A DNA stretch of 64,000 bases from Fodinibius salinus (GCF_008124865.1 NZ_VNHY01000002.1:434001-498000); one strand, 5' to 3'; shown: positions 44,994-57,417, numbered from the stretch's first letter. Notes: generated from the letters alone by a model not told the origin. Translations and numbers: made by a program.

Positions 44994-46220
44994 ATGAAAA
45001 CAAATGCACTAATAGCAAGACGCTATCTCTTTTCAAAAAAGCATGTTTCGCTGATTTCTACACTTACCGGGATCAGTATTACGGGTGTTACTATTGGAAC
45101 AGCTCTGTTGATTGTAGTACTGTCGGTATTTAGTGGGTTCTTTGAGGTGATCAAGGGGTTCTTGCTGCAGAATGATCCGGATATACGTATAGAATCGACA
45201 GCTTCAGATACGTTTGTATTTACTGGAGATATGCAGCAAACATTGGCCGATAAACCTGAAATTAAGGATCTTGCTTCTTACGTAAAGGGTAAGTCGCTGA
45301 TGGTTCATCCGCAAGTGAATGATCAGGTAGTACAGGTTAAAGGCATTAATCAAGATGAATACTTTAAGATTAATAAGCTCAGTAATAATATAGTAAAGGG
45401 TTCTATTGATTTAGGAGTTAAAAATAGAATTCCGGGCATGTTGCTTAATGAAAAGCTAATGAGGGAAATGAACCTTGAGGTGGGAGATAAAATTGCCTTG
45501 CTGAGTGCTGATGGAATGCGTAAATCGTTAACTCAGTTTTCTCTGCCTCGTAATTATCGATTTGAGATACGTGGTACGTATTCGCGGTTGCAAATTACAG
45601 ATGGGCCGGCAGTTTTTATAGAACAAGAGGCAGGACAGCGGTTATTTGAAACTAAGAATGCTATTTCCGGCATCGATATTCGACTTCAAAAAACCGAAGA
45701 GGCTGAAGGAGTAAAAACTTCGCTGCAGAATAAGCTGGGCAGTACTTATAAAATATCAACCTGGTATGATTTGCAACAGCCACTTTATGATATAATGTAT
45801 CTCGAAAAATGGAGTTCGTATCTTATTTTGATGATTATAGTGATTGTGGCTGTGTTAAATATCATTGGTTCATTGACGATGATTGTCATTCAGAAAAATC
45901 GTGATATTGGTGTGCTACAGACAATGGGTTTTACGCCCTCAGATATCAAACAAATATTCATCCGGCAAGGGTTATATATTGGACTGATCGGTTGTTTTAT
46001 AGGCGGGGGAATAGGCCTGCTGCTTAGCTGGCTGCAGAAACAGTATGGTCTTATCAAGCTTTCTTCGGCATTTATTATTGACGCCTATCCCGTGAGTATT
46101 GAATACCTGGATGTGAGTATTGTGCTTATTGGCAGTTTACTGCTATGTGTGCTGGCCAGCTGGTATCCTGCGCGCAGAGCTTCTCGGGTAGAGCCCGCTG
46201 ATGCGATACGTTATGATTGA
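44994..46220 (+). CDS. LolC/LolE-type lipoprotein-releasing ABC transporter permease
   Basis: About 408 residues. I use the ATG at 44994 (MKTNALIARRYLFSKKHVS), where the conserved LolC/E start lies; the frame opens further upstream but without likeness. A first membrane helix (LISTLTGISITGVTIGTALLIVVLSVFSGF) is followed by a large periplasmic domain (about 50-260) and three helices with the FtsX signature KNRDIGVLQTMGFTPSDIKQIFIRQG at about 298-323. The family drives outer-membrane lipoprotein release. No LolD ATPase gene lies beside it, so the ATPase must be elsewhere. Confidence 0.85.
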   Translation: MKTNALIARRYLFSKKHVSLISTLTGISITGVTIGTALLIVVLSVFSGFFEVIKGFLLQNDPDIRIESTASDTFVFTGDMQQTLADKPEIKDLASYVKGKSLMVHPQVNDQVVQVKGINQDEYFKINKLSNNIVKGSIDLGVKNRIPGMLLNEKLMREMNLEVGDKIALLSADGMRKSLTQFSLPRNYRFEIRGTYSRLQITDGPAVFIEQEAGQRLFETKNAISGIDIRLQKTEEAEGVKTSLQNKLGSTYKISTWYDLQQPLYDIMYLEKWSSYLILMIIVIVAVLNIIGSLTMIVIQKNRDIGVLQTMGFTPSDIKQIFIRQGLYIGLIGCFIGGGIGLLLSWLQKQYGLIKLSSAFIIDAYPVSIEYLDVSIVLIGSLLLCVLASWYPARRASRVEPADAIRYD

Positions 46221-46225
46221 TGTTG

Positions 46226-46678
46226 CTATTTTTCTTCTTGTAGTCCTAATTTTTTACAAATAGTAGCTAGTTCCTCAAGCTCTTGGGATGAAAGTATGTC
46301 AAACTCTTCGACAATACGTGACAGGTGCTGTGGAAAATATGATGAAATAAATGCTTCTCCTTCGTCGGTAAGGTGTATTAGCATGGCCCGCCGGTCTTCG
46401 GGATCTCGCTGCCGCTCAACCCATCCACTTTTTTCAAGGTTATCAATGACCATAGTAATGTTACCGCCACTTTTAAGGAGTTTTTCTCCCAAGGATTTTT
46501 GATTTAGTGGGCCAAGGTGATACAGGGCCTCGAGCACACCAAATTGACTGACGGTAAGATCCACCTCGGCATGGTGGCGGTTTAACCTATTGTTAATACT
46601 TTCGGTCGCTCGGACCAGCTTAATAAAAGCATTTAATGTTTGCAGCTCTCTTTCGCTCCCCTCGTAATGCGTTCCCAT
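46226..46678 (-). CDS. MarR family transcriptional regulator
   Basis: 150 residues. The winged helix-turn-helix lies at about 48-115: VSQFGVLEALYHLGPLNQKSLGEKLLKSGGNITMVIDNLEKSGWVERQRDPEDRRAMLIHLTDEGE (in pieces). The RQRDPEDRRAMLIHLT wing is the family signature. Regulators of this class bind phenolic or stress ligands and repress nearby genes. Its stop lies only 5 bp from the stop of the LolC/E-type permease, and no obvious target gene is adjacent, so the target is unknown. Confidence 0.85.
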   Translation of the reverse strand: MGTHYEGSERELQTLNAFIKLVRATESINNRLNRHHAEVDLTVSQFGVLEALYHLGPLNQKSLGEKLLKSGGNITMVIDNLEKSGWVERQRDPEDRRAMLIHLTDEGEAFISSYFPQHLSRIVEEFDILSSQELEELATICKKLGLQEEK

Positions 46679-46750
46679 TTTTATAAATTGTAGAATTAAT
46701 GTTGTTTGGTAATCTATGCTGTGAATATATCATTTTGTGATCGAAAAGCA

Positions 46751-47518
46751 TTAAATGGCATAACTAACACTCACAGGAGCGTGGTCGGAGAGGTCCCACG
46801 CTCTTTCGATAGTAGCTTCTTCGGCTAATTCCAGTAATTCGGGGCTGCTCATGTGATAGTCAATACGCCATCCTTTATTTCGTTCTTTAGATGCAGCACG
46901 ATAGCTCCACCAGCTGTAAAGATCGGATTCTCCCTCATGGAGCCGGCGATAGACATCCTCAAAACCTGTTTGGAGCAAGCGACTAACCCACTCACGTTCT
47001 TCGGGTAAAAACCCCGAGGTGTTTTTGTTTCTCTTGGGATTGTGAATATCAATAGCTTTGTGACAAATATTGAAATCACCACAAAAAACAACTGGTTTTT
47101 CACTTGCCAAATATTTTTGAGCAAAGGGCAGAAAGATATCCAGAAATTCCATTTTTAGTTTTTGTCGTTCATCGCCTGTTGTGCCGCTAGGTGCATAAAT
47201 GGAGAAAACGATGAGGTTTTCATATTCGGCCATCATAATGCGCCCCTCTTGGTCAATCCAAGCAACACCAATGCCCTTTTCTATGTTAATAGGTTCTTCT
47301 TTGGATAGGATTCCAACTCCGGAATAGCCCTTTTTTTCTGCTGTATGATAAGCCTTATGATAATCTAATTCTTGAATAGGATCAGGCACCTGGTGTTCCA
47401 TAGCCCGTAGTTCTTGTAGGCAAATAATATCGGGATGGGATTCCTCAATCCAGTCTGTAAAACCGTGACGGTGCGCTGCGCGAATACCATTAGCGTTTAG
47501 GGATGAAATTTTAAGCAT
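46751..47518 (-). CDS. Exodeoxyribonuclease III-type DNA repair nuclease
   Basis: 255 residues of the ExoIII/AP-endonuclease family. Catalytic blocks are LKISSLNANGIRAAHRHGF (2-20), ICLQELRAMEHQVP with the metal-binding Glu near residue 36, FCGDFNICHKAIDIHNPK, GWRIDYHMSSPEL and the final SDHAPVSVSY. The enzyme acts on AP sites or 3' ends in base-excision repair. The start MLKIS is the family start. It is in the same strand as tyrS, 85 bp downstream of it. Confidence 0.9.
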   Translation of the reverse strand: MLKISSLNANGIRAAHRHGFTDWIEESHPDIICLQELRAMEHQVPDPIQELDYHKAYHTAEKKGYSGVGILSKEEPINIEKGIGVAWIDQEGRIMMAEYENLIVFSIYAPSGTTGDERQKLKMEFLDIFLPFAQKYLASEKPVVFCGDFNICHKAIDIHNPKRNKNTSGFLPEEREWVSRLLQTGFEDVYRRLHEGESDLYSWWSYRAASKERNKGWRIDYHMSSPELLELAEEATIERAWDLSDHAPVSVSYAI

Positions 47519-47603
47519 AATGTTATAGTAGGAAGTAGAAGGTAAAAAAGTTAAGAAGTTGATTTAGAGTAGTCACTTATTTCTACTTATGACTTTACTC
47601 TAA

Positions 47604-48818
47604 TTACTTACCTTTTACAATCGCATAATTCCGTTTGCCCACCTTTAGAGTGAACTCTGTATCTTCCTCAAAGGTTACGCTGTATCCCTTGTCTGAAACT
47701 TTTTCATCATCAATAGAGATACCACCTTGTTGAATAAGGCGCTTGGTTTCACCGTTGCTGGAGGTGAATTCGGCATCGGAGACGATATCCAACAGTCGCA
47801 CTTCATTACCCGAAGAATATTCAAGAGTTGGAGCATCATCGGGGATGGCATCGCCAATGACGGTTTGTTCAAAGTTTTTACGGGCCTGCTGCGCTTTATC
47901 TTCACCGTGATAAATACGGGTGATGCTCAGTGCCAGCTCATGTTTGGTATCACGAGGATCTTCTTCAATTTTCTTTTCATACTTTGGGAGCTCATCTACA
48001 TCCACATCCGAAAGCAGCTCAAACCACGAGTACATTAAATCATCGGGAATCGATAACACCTTGCCGTACATATCGTTAGCACTTTCGGTAATACCAATAT
48101 AGTTGTCGTATGATTTCGACATCTTTTTGGTCCCGTCCGTGCCCACAAGCAGTGGCATCATAAGGGCAATCTGGGGCTCTTGTTCAGCATCTTTTTGGAG
48201 TTCTCGACCTACTAATAAATTAAACTTTTGATCGGTTCCGCCCAGCTCAACATCCGATTGCAGGTGTACAGAATCCTGTCCTTGTGCCAGTGGATATAAA
48301 AATTCGTGTAGCGAAATAGGTTGATTGTTGTTGTATCGCTTGGAGAAATCATCCCGTTCAATCATACGGGCTACCGTTAGTTTAGAGGTCAGCTTAATGA
48401 CATCCTCAAAATCCATATCTCCCAGCCATTCTGAATTATAAACAATGGAGGTTTTGCTTTCATCCAGAATTTTCGTGGCCTGATCGAGATAAGTTTCAGC
48501 ATTTTCCTTTATTTCTTCAGGTGACAGAGCAGGACGCGTTTTATTTTGTCCGGTGGGATCTCCAATCAGGGCGGTGAAATCTCCAATTATTAGAATTGCC
48601 TCGTGGCCTAGATCCTGAAACTGTCGCAGTTTTCGAAGGATGACCGAATGCCCCAGATGTAGATCCGGCCGGGTAGGGTCACATCCCAATTTAATCTTTA
48701 GTGGGGAACCTTCTTCTTTCGATTTCTTGAGCTTTTCAACAAGCTCATCTTCGGGTACAATTTCGACAGTACCACGCTTTATAACTTCTAGTTGTTCTTG
48801 AACAGGTAAAAATGACAT
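47604..48818 (-). CDS. tyrS: Tyrosyl-tRNA synthetase
   Basis: 404 residues. The class I signatures are HLGHS (His54-His57) and KMSKS (Lys232-Ser236). [19 protein letters not shown] is the tyrosine pocket. A C-terminal S4-like RNA-binding part is at about 335-400 ([34 protein letters not shown]). It charges tRNA-Tyr. It is the last gene of the cluster yqeY-cvpA-tyrS, with gaps of 9 and 7 bp, so translation is close to coupled. Confidence 0.95.
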   Translation of the reverse strand: MSFLPVQEQLEVIKRGTVEIVPEDELVEKLKKSKEEGSPLKIKLGCDPTRPDLHLGHSVILRKLRQFQDLGHEAILIIGDFTALIGDPTGQNKTRPALSPEEIKENAETYLDQATKILDESKTSIVYNSEWLGDMDFEDVIKLTSKLTVARMIERDDFSKRYNNNQPISLHEFLYPLAQGQDSVHLQSDVELGGTDQKFNLLVGRELQKDAEQEPQIALMMPLLVGTDGTKKMSKSYDNYIGITESANDMYGKVLSIPDDLMYSWFELLSDVDVDELPKYEKKIEEDPRDTKHELALSITRIYHGEDKAQQARKNFEQTVIGDAIPDDAPTLEYSSGNEVRLLDIVSDAEFTSSNGETKRLIQQGGISIDDEKVSDKGYSVTFEEDTEFTLKVGKRNYAIVKGK

Positions 48819-48825
48819 AATATAA

Positions 48826-49395
48826 TTAGGAATTACTGTTATTATCTAAAATGGGAAAATCATCAATGGGATTATATTTATCGAGCGTATGCTGAACAGT
48901 AGACGAAAAATCTTCAGCTCCAGGCCATACTTTAGCTATCATATCGTAAGACCATGGAGCAAGATATACAATGTAAGGATAGGTGGCTGACTCTTGACGA
49001 GCTTCTTTTGAAGGCAGGCTAAATCCTGCTAAGATTAACAGGATGGCACTTACAGCTATACCGCTTTTCAAAAACCCAAAACCGGCCCCGGCCAGACGAT
49101 TAATCGTGTTCAACTTAACGATTTCTAAAAACTTTTTGCTGAGATAAGCAATCAGGTGAACAATGGCCAACGTAGTGATAAAAATGAGCAGCCCGGAGGC
49201 AAAGGGAATAACAGCAGATGCTTCTGAAAACAGGGGAGCAATCAGTTTTCCCACCGGATCCATGTATTGAAAAGAAAAAAAGACGGCCAGAATCATGCCG
49301 ACAATACTGAGCACTTCCTTAATTATGCCGTTAACAAAACCACGGTAACAAAAGAAGGCTATGGGCAGTAGTATCAGGCAATCCAGCAAATTCAT
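48826..49395 (-). CDS. CvpA family membrane protein
   Basis: 189 residues with four predicted helices. The CvpA-type start [44 protein letters not shown] (in pieces) and the [21 protein letters not shown] block are typical. The family is tied to colicin V production and to membrane/envelope functions in general; the real role here is unknown. It sits between yqeY and tyrS in one operon (9 and 7 bp gaps). Confidence 0.85.
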   Translation of the reverse strand: MNLLDCLILLPIAFFCYRGFVNGIIKEVLSIVGMILAVFFSFQYMDPVGKLIAPLFSEASAVIPFASGLLIFITTLAIVHLIAYLSKKFLEIVKLNTINRLAGAGFGFLKSGIAVSAILLILAGFSLPSKEARQESATYPYIVYLAPWSYDMIAKVWPGAEDFSSTVQHTLDKYNPIDDFPILDNNSNS

Positions 49396-49404
49396 AGTGG
49401 TGAA

Positions 49405-49860
49405 TTAAGAAAGTTCATCCTTAACGATCTTGCTAACCAATGATCCTTCGGCTTTGCCTTTAAGCTCTTGCATCATAATACCCATAACTTGCCCCATGTC
49501 GGACATATCTTCAGCGCCAAGATCATTTATTTTTTCTTGGGCAATATCGCGAACTTCATCTTCCGAAAGCATCTCCGGCAGATAAGATTCGATAATTTCC
49601 AGTTCGGCACGTTCTCCATCCGCAAGATCTTGCCGATCTCCTTTTTCAAACTGTTCGATTGATTCCTTGCGCTGCTTGGCAGCCTTCATAAGGACCTCAA
49701 CAGCTTGCTCATCAGAAAGGGACGCTTCACCATCTTTACGCTCACTGATTTCACGTTCTAGTAGCTTTGATTTAAGAGAACGAAGAACACGTAGCCGGTC
49801 TTGATCCTTATCCTTCATGGCCTGTTTTAAATCAGCCATTATTTGATTTTTAATAGACAT
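49405..49860 (-). CDS. GatB/YqeY domain protein
   Basis: 151 residues, all YqeY. The start MSIKNQIMADLKQAMKDKDQDRLRVLRSLKSKL is preferred over an extension of 22 codons upstream, because the extension has no likeness. The family is homologous to the C-terminal tail of the amidotransferase subunit GatB and binds tRNA in that enzyme; the free-standing protein has no known reaction. First gene of the yqeY-cvpA-tyrS run and close downstream (44 bp) of a terminator. Confidence 0.85.
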   Translation of the reverse strand: MSIKNQIMADLKQAMKDKDQDRLRVLRSLKSKLLEREISERKDGEASLSDEQAVEVLMKAAKQRKESIEQFEKGDRQDLADGERAELEIIESYLPEMLSEDEVRDIAQEKINDLGAEDMSDMGQVMGIMMQELKGKAEGSLVSKIVKDELS

Positions 49861-49903
49861 AATATGTTGGTGAAATATTGAGACGACTAGCTTTTCAAAG
49901 ACA

Positions 49904-49940
49904 TAAAAAAAGGTTCCATTCGCCAATGCGAATGCAACCT
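49904..49940 (-). terminator. Rho-independent terminator of the ribosomal protein cluster
   Basis: On the minus strand AGGTTGCATTCGC pairs with GCGAATGGAACCT (one mismatch) around a 4-nt loop, followed by a T-run (A-run at 49904-49910 on the plus strand). Confidence 0.9.
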
Positions 49941-49961
49941 CTTTCGGAAATAAAGAAAATG

Positions 49962-50132
49962 CTAGTCTTTGTTTTCGTTGATGAAATCCTGCACATCATC
50001 TTCATCAACTATTGCTTCTTTATAACCGAATTTGTTATTACCGGTTTCGGTAGCAACAATCACTTTTGCCATACGCCGATCCGAGTTATCTTCAGATCCT
50101 TCTTCAGTTCCAAATGTTTTTTTCTTAGCCAT
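49962..50132 (-). CDS. DUF4295 family protein
   Basis: 56 residues: MAKKKTFGTEEGSEDNSD, then MAKVIVATETGNNKFGYKEAIVDEDDVQDF. This is the short DUF4295 protein that in Bacteroidota sits beside rpmG and rpmB. The AKVI start, the GNNKFGYKEAIV strand and the VQDF tail match that family as I recall it. The role is unknown; location with ribosomal proteins suggests a ribosome link. It lies 15 bp downstream of rpmG in the same unit and 21 bp before the terminator. Confidence 0.8.
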   Translation of the reverse strand: MAKKKTFGTEEGSEDNSDRRMAKVIVATETGNNKFGYKEAIVDEDDVQDFINENKD

Positions 50133-50147
50133 AATTCTAAAAAGTTA

Positions 50148-50312
50148 CTATTTAATTTCTTTGTGTACGGTATGCTTGCGAAGAACGGGGTTATATTTTT
50201 TTAGCTCCAGTCGGTCAGGAGTATTTCGCCGATTTTTTGTAGTATGATATCGCGAAGTACCCGGTGCTTCGGTGCATTCCAAGATTACTTGTACTCTATT
50301 TCCTTTTGCCAT
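50148..50312 (-). CDS. rpmG: 50S ribosomal protein bL33
   Basis: 54 residues: [20 protein letters not shown], then [20 protein letters not shown] and [14 protein letters not shown]. The [22 protein letters not shown] block is the bL33 signature. It has only one Cys (Cys13), so it is a zinc-free form lacking the CxxC pair. It is the middle gene of rpmB-rpmG-DUF4295. Confidence 0.96.
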   Translation of the reverse strand: MAKGNRVQVILECTEAPGTSRYHTTKNRRNTPDRLELKKYNPVLRKHTVHKEIK

Positions 50313-50389
50313 AATTCTTTGATTGTAAAATTATCGGTTAATCGTTAACTGCTTAACAGTTCGTCTAACGACAATTAACGAATAACTAG

Positions 50390-50635
50390 TTAAACGTCTT
50401 TTATAATCGTTCCTTTCTCACGCGCTTCTTGAAGTACAGCGTGAATTCCTTTCTTGTTAATGGTACGAAGTGTTTTGGCAGAAACCTTCAGCGTTACCCA
50501 CTTATCTTCTTCGGGCACATAAAACTTCTTTTTTTGCAGGTTCTGCTCAAATTTGTGCTTCGTCTTGTTATTTGCATTCGAGGAACGGTAGCCATTTTGT
50601 GCGCCTTTCCCCGTAATATCATCTTTGCGTGCCAT
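50390..50635 (-). CDS. rpmB: 50S ribosomal protein bL28
   Basis: 81 residues; signature MARKDDITGKGAQNGYRSSNANNKTKHKFEQNLQ (in pieces) and the LRTINKKGIHAVLQEARE tail. The usual CxxC zinc pair of some L28 proteins is absent. First gene of the minus-strand ribosomal cluster. Confidence 0.95.
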   Translation of the reverse strand: MARKDDITGKGAQNGYRSSNANNKTKHKFEQNLQKKKFYVPEEDKWVTLKVSAKTLRTINKKGIHAVLQEAREKGTIIKDV

Positions 50636-52854
<2,219 letters not shown>

Positions 52855-52910
52855 GCCGCACATCAATATCTAAAATTTTATTTACAACCTGATTTAGACT
52901 AGAAATATCT

Positions 52911-55367
52911 ATGGCTAGAGAAAAAATTGTACCTGTTGCAATAGAAGACGAGATGCAATCGGCATACATTGATTATTCGATGTCTGTTATTGTTTCTCGA
53001 GCCCTCCCGGACGTTCGGGATGGCCTAAAACCCGTTCACCGGCGCATTTTATATGGGATGAGTGAACTGGGAATGCTGCACAACAGAAACTATAAAAAGA
53101 GTGCACGTATTGTCGGTGAAGTGTTGGGGAAATATCACCCGCACGGTGACTCGGCGGTTTATGATTCTATTGTGCGAATGGTACAAACCTTTTCGCTGCG
53201 TTATCCACTAGTTGACGGACAAGGGAACTTTGGATCTATTGACGGTGACTCCGCGGCGGCCATGCGTTACACAGAGGTACGGATGGAGCGTATTGCAGAA
53301 GAGATGCTTACGGATATCAACAAAGAAACCGTTGATTTCCAGACCAACTTTGATGATACGTTGCAAGAGCCAACGGTATTGCCGGGCATGTTGCCTAACC
53401 TATTACTCAACGGAGCATCTGGTATTGCCGTGGGGATGTCCACAAATATGCCTCCGCATAACCTTACTGAAACTATTGACGGCATCATTGCTTACCTCGA
53501 GAATCCTGATATTGATTGCGAAGGGTTGATGGAGCATATCTCTGCGCCTGATTTCCCAACAGGAGGTATTATTTATGGGTATGACGGCGTTAAGAAAGCC
53601 TATGAAACAGGGCGCGGTAAAATTACGATGCGTGCCCGTTGTACTACTGAGGAACTTCGTCGGGGTCGCGAGCAAATTGTAGTTACAGAAATTCCCTATC
53701 AGGTAAACAAAACTACGCTTATAGAGAAGATTGCGCGGCTAACACGCAATGAAAAAATTGAAGAAATTTCAGAAATCCGTGATGAATCTGACCGCGAAGG
53801 CATGCGGATAGTTGTAGTTCTTAAGCGGGGTTCCAATACGGGTATTGTACTCAACCAGTTGTACAAATATACGCAGATGCAGAAAACATTTGGCGTGATT
53901 AACCTGGCCTTGGTGCAAGGACGTCCTAAAGTAATGCCGCTCAAAGAGTTAATTCATCATTATGTTGAGCATCGTATTGAGATTATCATCCGTCGTACGC
54001 TGTATGATCTCGACCAGGCCGAAGCACGTGCTCATATTCTTGAGGGTCTTAAAATTGCTCTTGATGATCTGGATGAAGTTATTAAAACAATTCGTGCTTC
54101 CGACAGTCCCAAAGAAGCAAATAAAGCACTTCGCAGCAAGTTTGCACTGACGGACATTCAGGCCAAAGCCATTTTGGATATGCGCCTGCAAAAACTGACA
54201 GGGCTCGAGCGTGACAAAGTAGAACTAGAGTACAAGGACATTGCCGAAAAGATTGAAGGTTACCGCGGAATCCTGGGCAATCGCGACCGACAGACGGATA
54301 TTATAAAGGAAGAGTTGCTGGAGATACAGGATCGATATGGAGATTCGCGTCGTACGCAGATTGTGCATTCGGCCGAAGACTTTAGCGTTGAGGATATGAT
54401 TGCTGATGAAGATGTGGTAATCACGATCTCAAACAAAGGCTTTATTAAGCGGATGCCGGTGAGCGGATATCGACGCCAGAAACGTGGTGGAAAGGGAATG
54501 AAAGGGACCAACACCAAGGATGACGAATATGTAGAGCACCTGTTTGTTGCGACCAATCACAATTATATTCTGTTCTTTACCGAAAAGGGTCAGTGTTATT
54601 GGCTCAAGGTATATGAAATTCCCGAAGGTTCACGAACGGCAAGGGGACGAGCAATTGTCAACCTTATCAATATTGATAAGGATGATAACATTAAAACTTT
54701 CGTTCCTGTTAAAACATTAGATGATGAGGAATACATTAACGATCATTCCATCGTGATGGCAACCAAAGATGGAAAAGTTAAGAAAACAACCCTTGAAGCA
54801 TATAGTCGTCCACGCACTAACGGTATTATTGCCATCAATATTAATGAGGACGACAGCCTGCTTGAAGCATCACTAACAGACGGTGAAAGTAATATTATCC
54901 TTGCCAATCGCGAAGGACGTGCTATTCGATTCCATGAAAGTGAAGTTCGAGATATGGGACGAAATACTACCGGAGTGAAAGGAATGACACTCTCCGATAA
55001 AAATGAATTGGTGGATATGGTTGTCATCAAAAACACTCATGAAGCTACAGTTCTAGCGATATCAGAAAATGGATACGGCAAGCGTTCGTTGGTAGAAGAT
55101 TATCGCGAGCAAAGCCGTGGAGGGAAAGGAGTTATTACGCTCAAGGTTACCAAGAAAACGGGTGATCTTATTGCCCTTAAAGAAGTGTCGGACAAAGATG
55201 ATCTGATGATTATCACGGAATCTGGCAAGGTAATTCGCATGAATTGTGGTGATATCCGAACGATGGGACGAAATACCCAGGGAGTTCGGATTATGCGTCT
55301 CGAATCTGATGCAAAGATTGGGGCCGTAACACGCGTTGTCAACGAAGAAGAGGATGCAACGGTGTAG
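52911..55367 (+). CDS. gyrA: DNA gyrase subunit A
   Basis: 818 residues. The catalytic Tyr120 is in [10 protein letters not shown]. The quinolone region has Ser81 and Asp85 in HGDSAVYDS, the fluoroquinolone-sensitive residues (E. coli Ser83/Asp87). The C-terminal DNA-wrapping pinwheel (about 500-818) has the GyrA box QKRGGKG near residue 524, which tells it from ParC. It follows gyrB by 56 bp and ends in a hairpin terminator. Confidence 0.97.
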   Translation: MAREKIVPVAIEDEMQSAYIDYSMSVIVSRALPDVRDGLKPVHRRILYGMSELGMLHNRNYKKSARIVGEVLGKYHPHGDSAVYDSIVRMVQTFSLRYPLVDGQGNFGSIDGDSAAAMRYTEVRMERIAEEMLTDINKETVDFQTNFDDTLQEPTVLPGMLPNLLLNGASGIAVGMSTNMPPHNLTETIDGIIAYLENPDIDCEGLMEHISAPDFPTGGIIYGYDGVKKAYETGRGKITMRARCTTEELRRGREQIVVTEIPYQVNKTTLIEKIARLTRNEKIEEISEIRDESDREGMRIVVVLKRGSNTGIVLNQLYKYTQMQKTFGVINLALVQGRPKVMPLKELIHHYVEHRIEIIIRRTLYDLDQAEARAHILEGLKIALDDLDEVIKTIRASDSPKEANKALRSKFALTDIQAKAILDMRLQKLTGLERDKVELEYKDIAEKIEGYRGILGNRDRQTDIIKEELLEIQDRYGDSRRTQIVHSAEDFSVEDMIADEDVVITISNKGFIKRMPVSGYRRQKRGGKGMKGTNTKDDEYVEHLFVATNHNYILFFTEKGQCYWLKVYEIPEGSRTARGRAIVNLINIDKDDNIKTFVPVKTLDDEEYINDHSIVMATKDGKVKKTTLEAYSRPRTNGIIAININEDDSLLEASLTDGESNIILANREGRAIRFHESEVRDMGRNTTGVKGMTLSDKNELVDMVVIKNTHEATVLAISENGYGKRSLVEDYREQSRGGKGVITLKVTKKTGDLIALKEVSDKDDLMIITESGKVIRMNCGDIRTMGRNTQGVRIMRLESDAKIGAVTRVVNEEEDATV

Positions 55368-55394
55368 GACCCAATAAATATTAAAGTTTACCAG

Positions 55395-55423
55395 CCCTGG
55401 CAGAATAGAAAACTCTGCCAGGG
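55395..55423 (+). terminator. Hairpin terminator after gyrA
   Basis: CCCTGGCAGA at 55395-55404 pairs with TCTGCCAGGG at 55414-55423 around a 9-nt loop, then TTTCCTATTT. A 10-bp perfect stem; the T-tail is interrupted. Confidence 0.82.
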
Positions 55424-55681
55424 TTTCCTATTTCAAGAAAGGACTATCAATTTAGTTTTTAAAGATAGTGGGATAATTTTTTTAATAAAGAATCATAAGC
55501 TTGTGAAGGGGAGGAGGTTATTTTTTATAAGTTGTGTATAAAATGAAATTGAGAGGGGCACTGCTTCATGATGCATGAAGTTGAAAATAATGGTTTTGTT
55601 GCTGATGCGGGATTTCAGGAATAAACTATAACAAGGAAAAATAGATCAAACTTTAAGGACCAGTTGAAATCAGCTGGTTTT
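55424..55681. other. Gap between gyrA and the WYL regulator
   Basis: Non-coding, AT-rich. It ends in a small inverted repeat (about 55659-55680) with a T-run on the plus strand, which could be a second terminator pointing right. No gene of supportable length is present. Confidence 0.45.
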
Positions 55682-56629
55682 TTATTTAGTTGGTTCCATC
55701 ATTTCTTTGAGCAACTTCTTTCTTTTTTCAATTAAAAGCTCGGGACCGACAATTTTTAGCTCCCTTGGGAATTGCAGAAGCCATTCATTGATGAACCGCA
55801 GATTATCAAAGAAAAACGAAAACCTAAATAAGTTAGGCTTAATTTCTTTTTTATTAATAATTTTAGCCGGCAGATTAGCCTTGAATCGCTTTAGGGCACT
55901 TTTTTGTACATCGACCTCCACTTTGTACGAACTCTCGTCAGAACGGAAAATTAACCCTTCTACGTCGATTTTGCCATGCGGTACAAAATTTTCATCCAGA
56001 ATTTGGATATCTGACATACGATCGAGTACAAAATTACGTACAGCATCTCTTTTGTGGGAATGACCTATAACATTCCAGTGGTCTCGGAAAAAAACAATAA
56101 GGTAGGGATCAATTTTCCGATTGGTAACTTCTTCATTTGATTTTGCCCGGTACTCACATTTAATCGATTGGTTTTCGGAGATCGCATTGCTGATAATATA
56201 CCAGTCACCACCCTCCATTTTTTGACCACCAAAATTTAAGTATGGATCAACTACAGTACGTTCTTCCAACGATTCCATAAATTCAAGCAGGTCATCGGGC
56301 ACTACTTCTTTTATTTTAAGCTCTACACCTTTGGCATCTTCAATCAGTTTTTTATCAATTTGGGACTTTACAAAGTTGAGCCCAACCATAATAGTGGCTA
56401 GTTCTTTTGAGGTAAACATCAGTGGTGGTATCTTATAACTCCGCATTATGCCATACCCATTGTATTTGTCATAGGTTACAGGCACGTTCATTTCAGAAAG
56501 AGAGTTAAAATCCCTGAAAACTGTCCGTCGGCTGACGTCAAATTTTTCGGCGATATCATCAACCATAATACGGCTGTTGGATTGTTGAAGCATAAGGATA
56601 AGCTTCATTCTACGCTCGGAGCTATTCAT
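55682..56629 (-). CDS. WYL domain transcriptional regulator
   Basis: 315 residues. The N-terminal winged helix (about 5-60, MLQQSNSRIMVDDIAEKFDVSRRTVFRDFNSLSEMNVPV) is DeoR/HTH-11 type. The WYL domain at about 155-220 carries IKCEYRAKSNEEVTNRKIDPYLIVFFRDHWNVIGHSHKRDAVRNFVLDRM (in pieces), and a C-terminal WCX region follows. WYL regulators bind nucleic acid or nucleotides and control stress, repair or defence genes. No candidate target is adjacent. It is transcribed away from rsmG. Confidence 0.85.
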   Translation of the reverse strand: MNSSERRMKLILMLQQSNSRIMVDDIAEKFDVSRRTVFRDFNSLSEMNVPVTYDKYNGYGIMRSYKIPPLMFTSKELATIMVGLNFVKSQIDKKLIEDAKGVELKIKEVVPDDLLEFMESLEERTVVDPYLNFGGQKMEGGDWYIISNAISENQSIKCEYRAKSNEEVTNRKIDPYLIVFFRDHWNVIGHSHKRDAVRNFVLDRMSDIQILDENFVPHGKIDVEGLIFRSDESSYKVEVDVQKSALKRFKANLPAKIINKKEIKPNLFRFSFFFDNLRFINEWLLQFPRELKIVGPELLIEKRKKLLKEMMEPTK

Positions 56630-56749
56630 CTTTTGGGCACCCTTTAAGTTGCTGATTTATGAGCTGATAAAATAACTGAAAAAAGACAGCTCTTCGAATT
56701 TAAGATTCCGTAGCATTTACTTTTGTAGGGGAGGGAAGTAGCTCAGTTA

Positions 56750-57385
56750 TTATAAACGATTAACAACCACTATTGACTTTCCTTCGTAGAATTTTTCTTC
56801 AGTTGAAAGGGAGTAAGAATTTATTTCAAGAGGCGCGGAAATATTTTCCAGTTCATTGCTAAGATCTTCTCCCTTGTAAAAAACCATACTAGTCCAGGGA
56901 AGATGTTGCGTCATCTGATATAGCTCATTTATTTTAAACGCATGTTTGGAAATCAAAAGAAAGGGTTGGTCTTGCTGAATCTGTTCTACAGAACCATCAA
57001 CAATCCCAATATTATTTACTTCCATTTTTTTAGCTATTTGTTTAATAGCTAAGCACTTCTTGGTAACCAGATCATTTAAGAGCAGGTGTTTTTTCGGATG
57101 AGTAATAGCCAAAGGAAGCCCTGGAAGCCCGCCACCCGTGCCAGTATCCATTATAAGATCAGCAGATAAAAACACCTCTAATTGCGATAATAGCAGTGAG
57201 TGGCGGATGTGCTCCCAAACTGTTTCACGTGAAACACTCCGACTCACAAGATTTACTCGTTTATTCCACCACAATAAGTGATCGAGAAAGCTTTTAAGCT
57301 CTTCTTGGTATTTGTCGACCAGATCATCAACAGCGCTAAATGTTTCACGTGGAACATTGTGTCGATTTACTGAGATATGTTTCAC
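56750..57385 (-). CDS. rsmG: 16S rRNA (guanine-N7) methyltransferase RsmG
   Basis: 211 residues. The SAM-binding start is LIMDTGTGGGLPGLPLAITHPKKHLLLNDLVTKKCLAIKQIAKKM (in pieces, about 78-122), typical of RsmG/GidB, which modifies G527 of 16S rRNA. The GTG start at 57385-57383 lies inside the parS-like site at 57378-57393, as no ATG is in frame upstream. Two more parS copies lie in the coding part; the residues NVPRETF and VSRETV are read from them. It follows mnmG by 32 bp. Confidence 0.93.
   Translation of the reverse strand: MKHISVNRHNVPRETFSAVDDLVDKYQEELKSFLDHLLWWNKRVNLVSRSVSRETVWEHIRHSLLLSQLEVFLSADLIMDTGTGGGLPGLPLAITHPKKHLLLNDLVTKKCLAIKQIAKKMEVNNIGIVDGSVEQIQQDQPFLLISKHAFKINELYQMTQHLPWTSMVFYKGEDLSNELENISAPLEINSYSLSTEEKFYEGKSIVVVNRL
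57221..57236. promoter_or_regulatory. parS site (perfect)
   Basis: TGTTTCACGTGAAACA, the perfect 16-bp palindromic ParB binding site, lies inside rsmG. It is the strongest of three copies. Confidence 0.95.
57341..57356. promoter_or_regulatory. parS site (one mismatch)
   Basis: TGTTTCACGTGGAACA differs from the consensus at one base. It lies 120 bp from the perfect site, inside rsmG. Confidence 0.88.
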
Positions 57386-57393
57386 GTGAAACG
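57378..57393. promoter_or_regulatory. parS site (one mismatch) containing the rsmG start codon
   Basis: TGTTTCACGTGAAACG differs from the consensus only at the last base. The GTG start codon of rsmG (CAC on the plus strand at 57383-57385) is part of the palindrome core. Confidence 0.9.
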
Positions 57394-57417
57394 TAAAGTT
57401 TTGATGGTTGGGGTTTC

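Noticed and set aside
55569-55625. Tiny 18-codon plus-strand frame after gyrA (MMHEVENNGFVADAGFQE)
   Set aside because: Too short and without a Shine-Dalgarno or conservation evidence.
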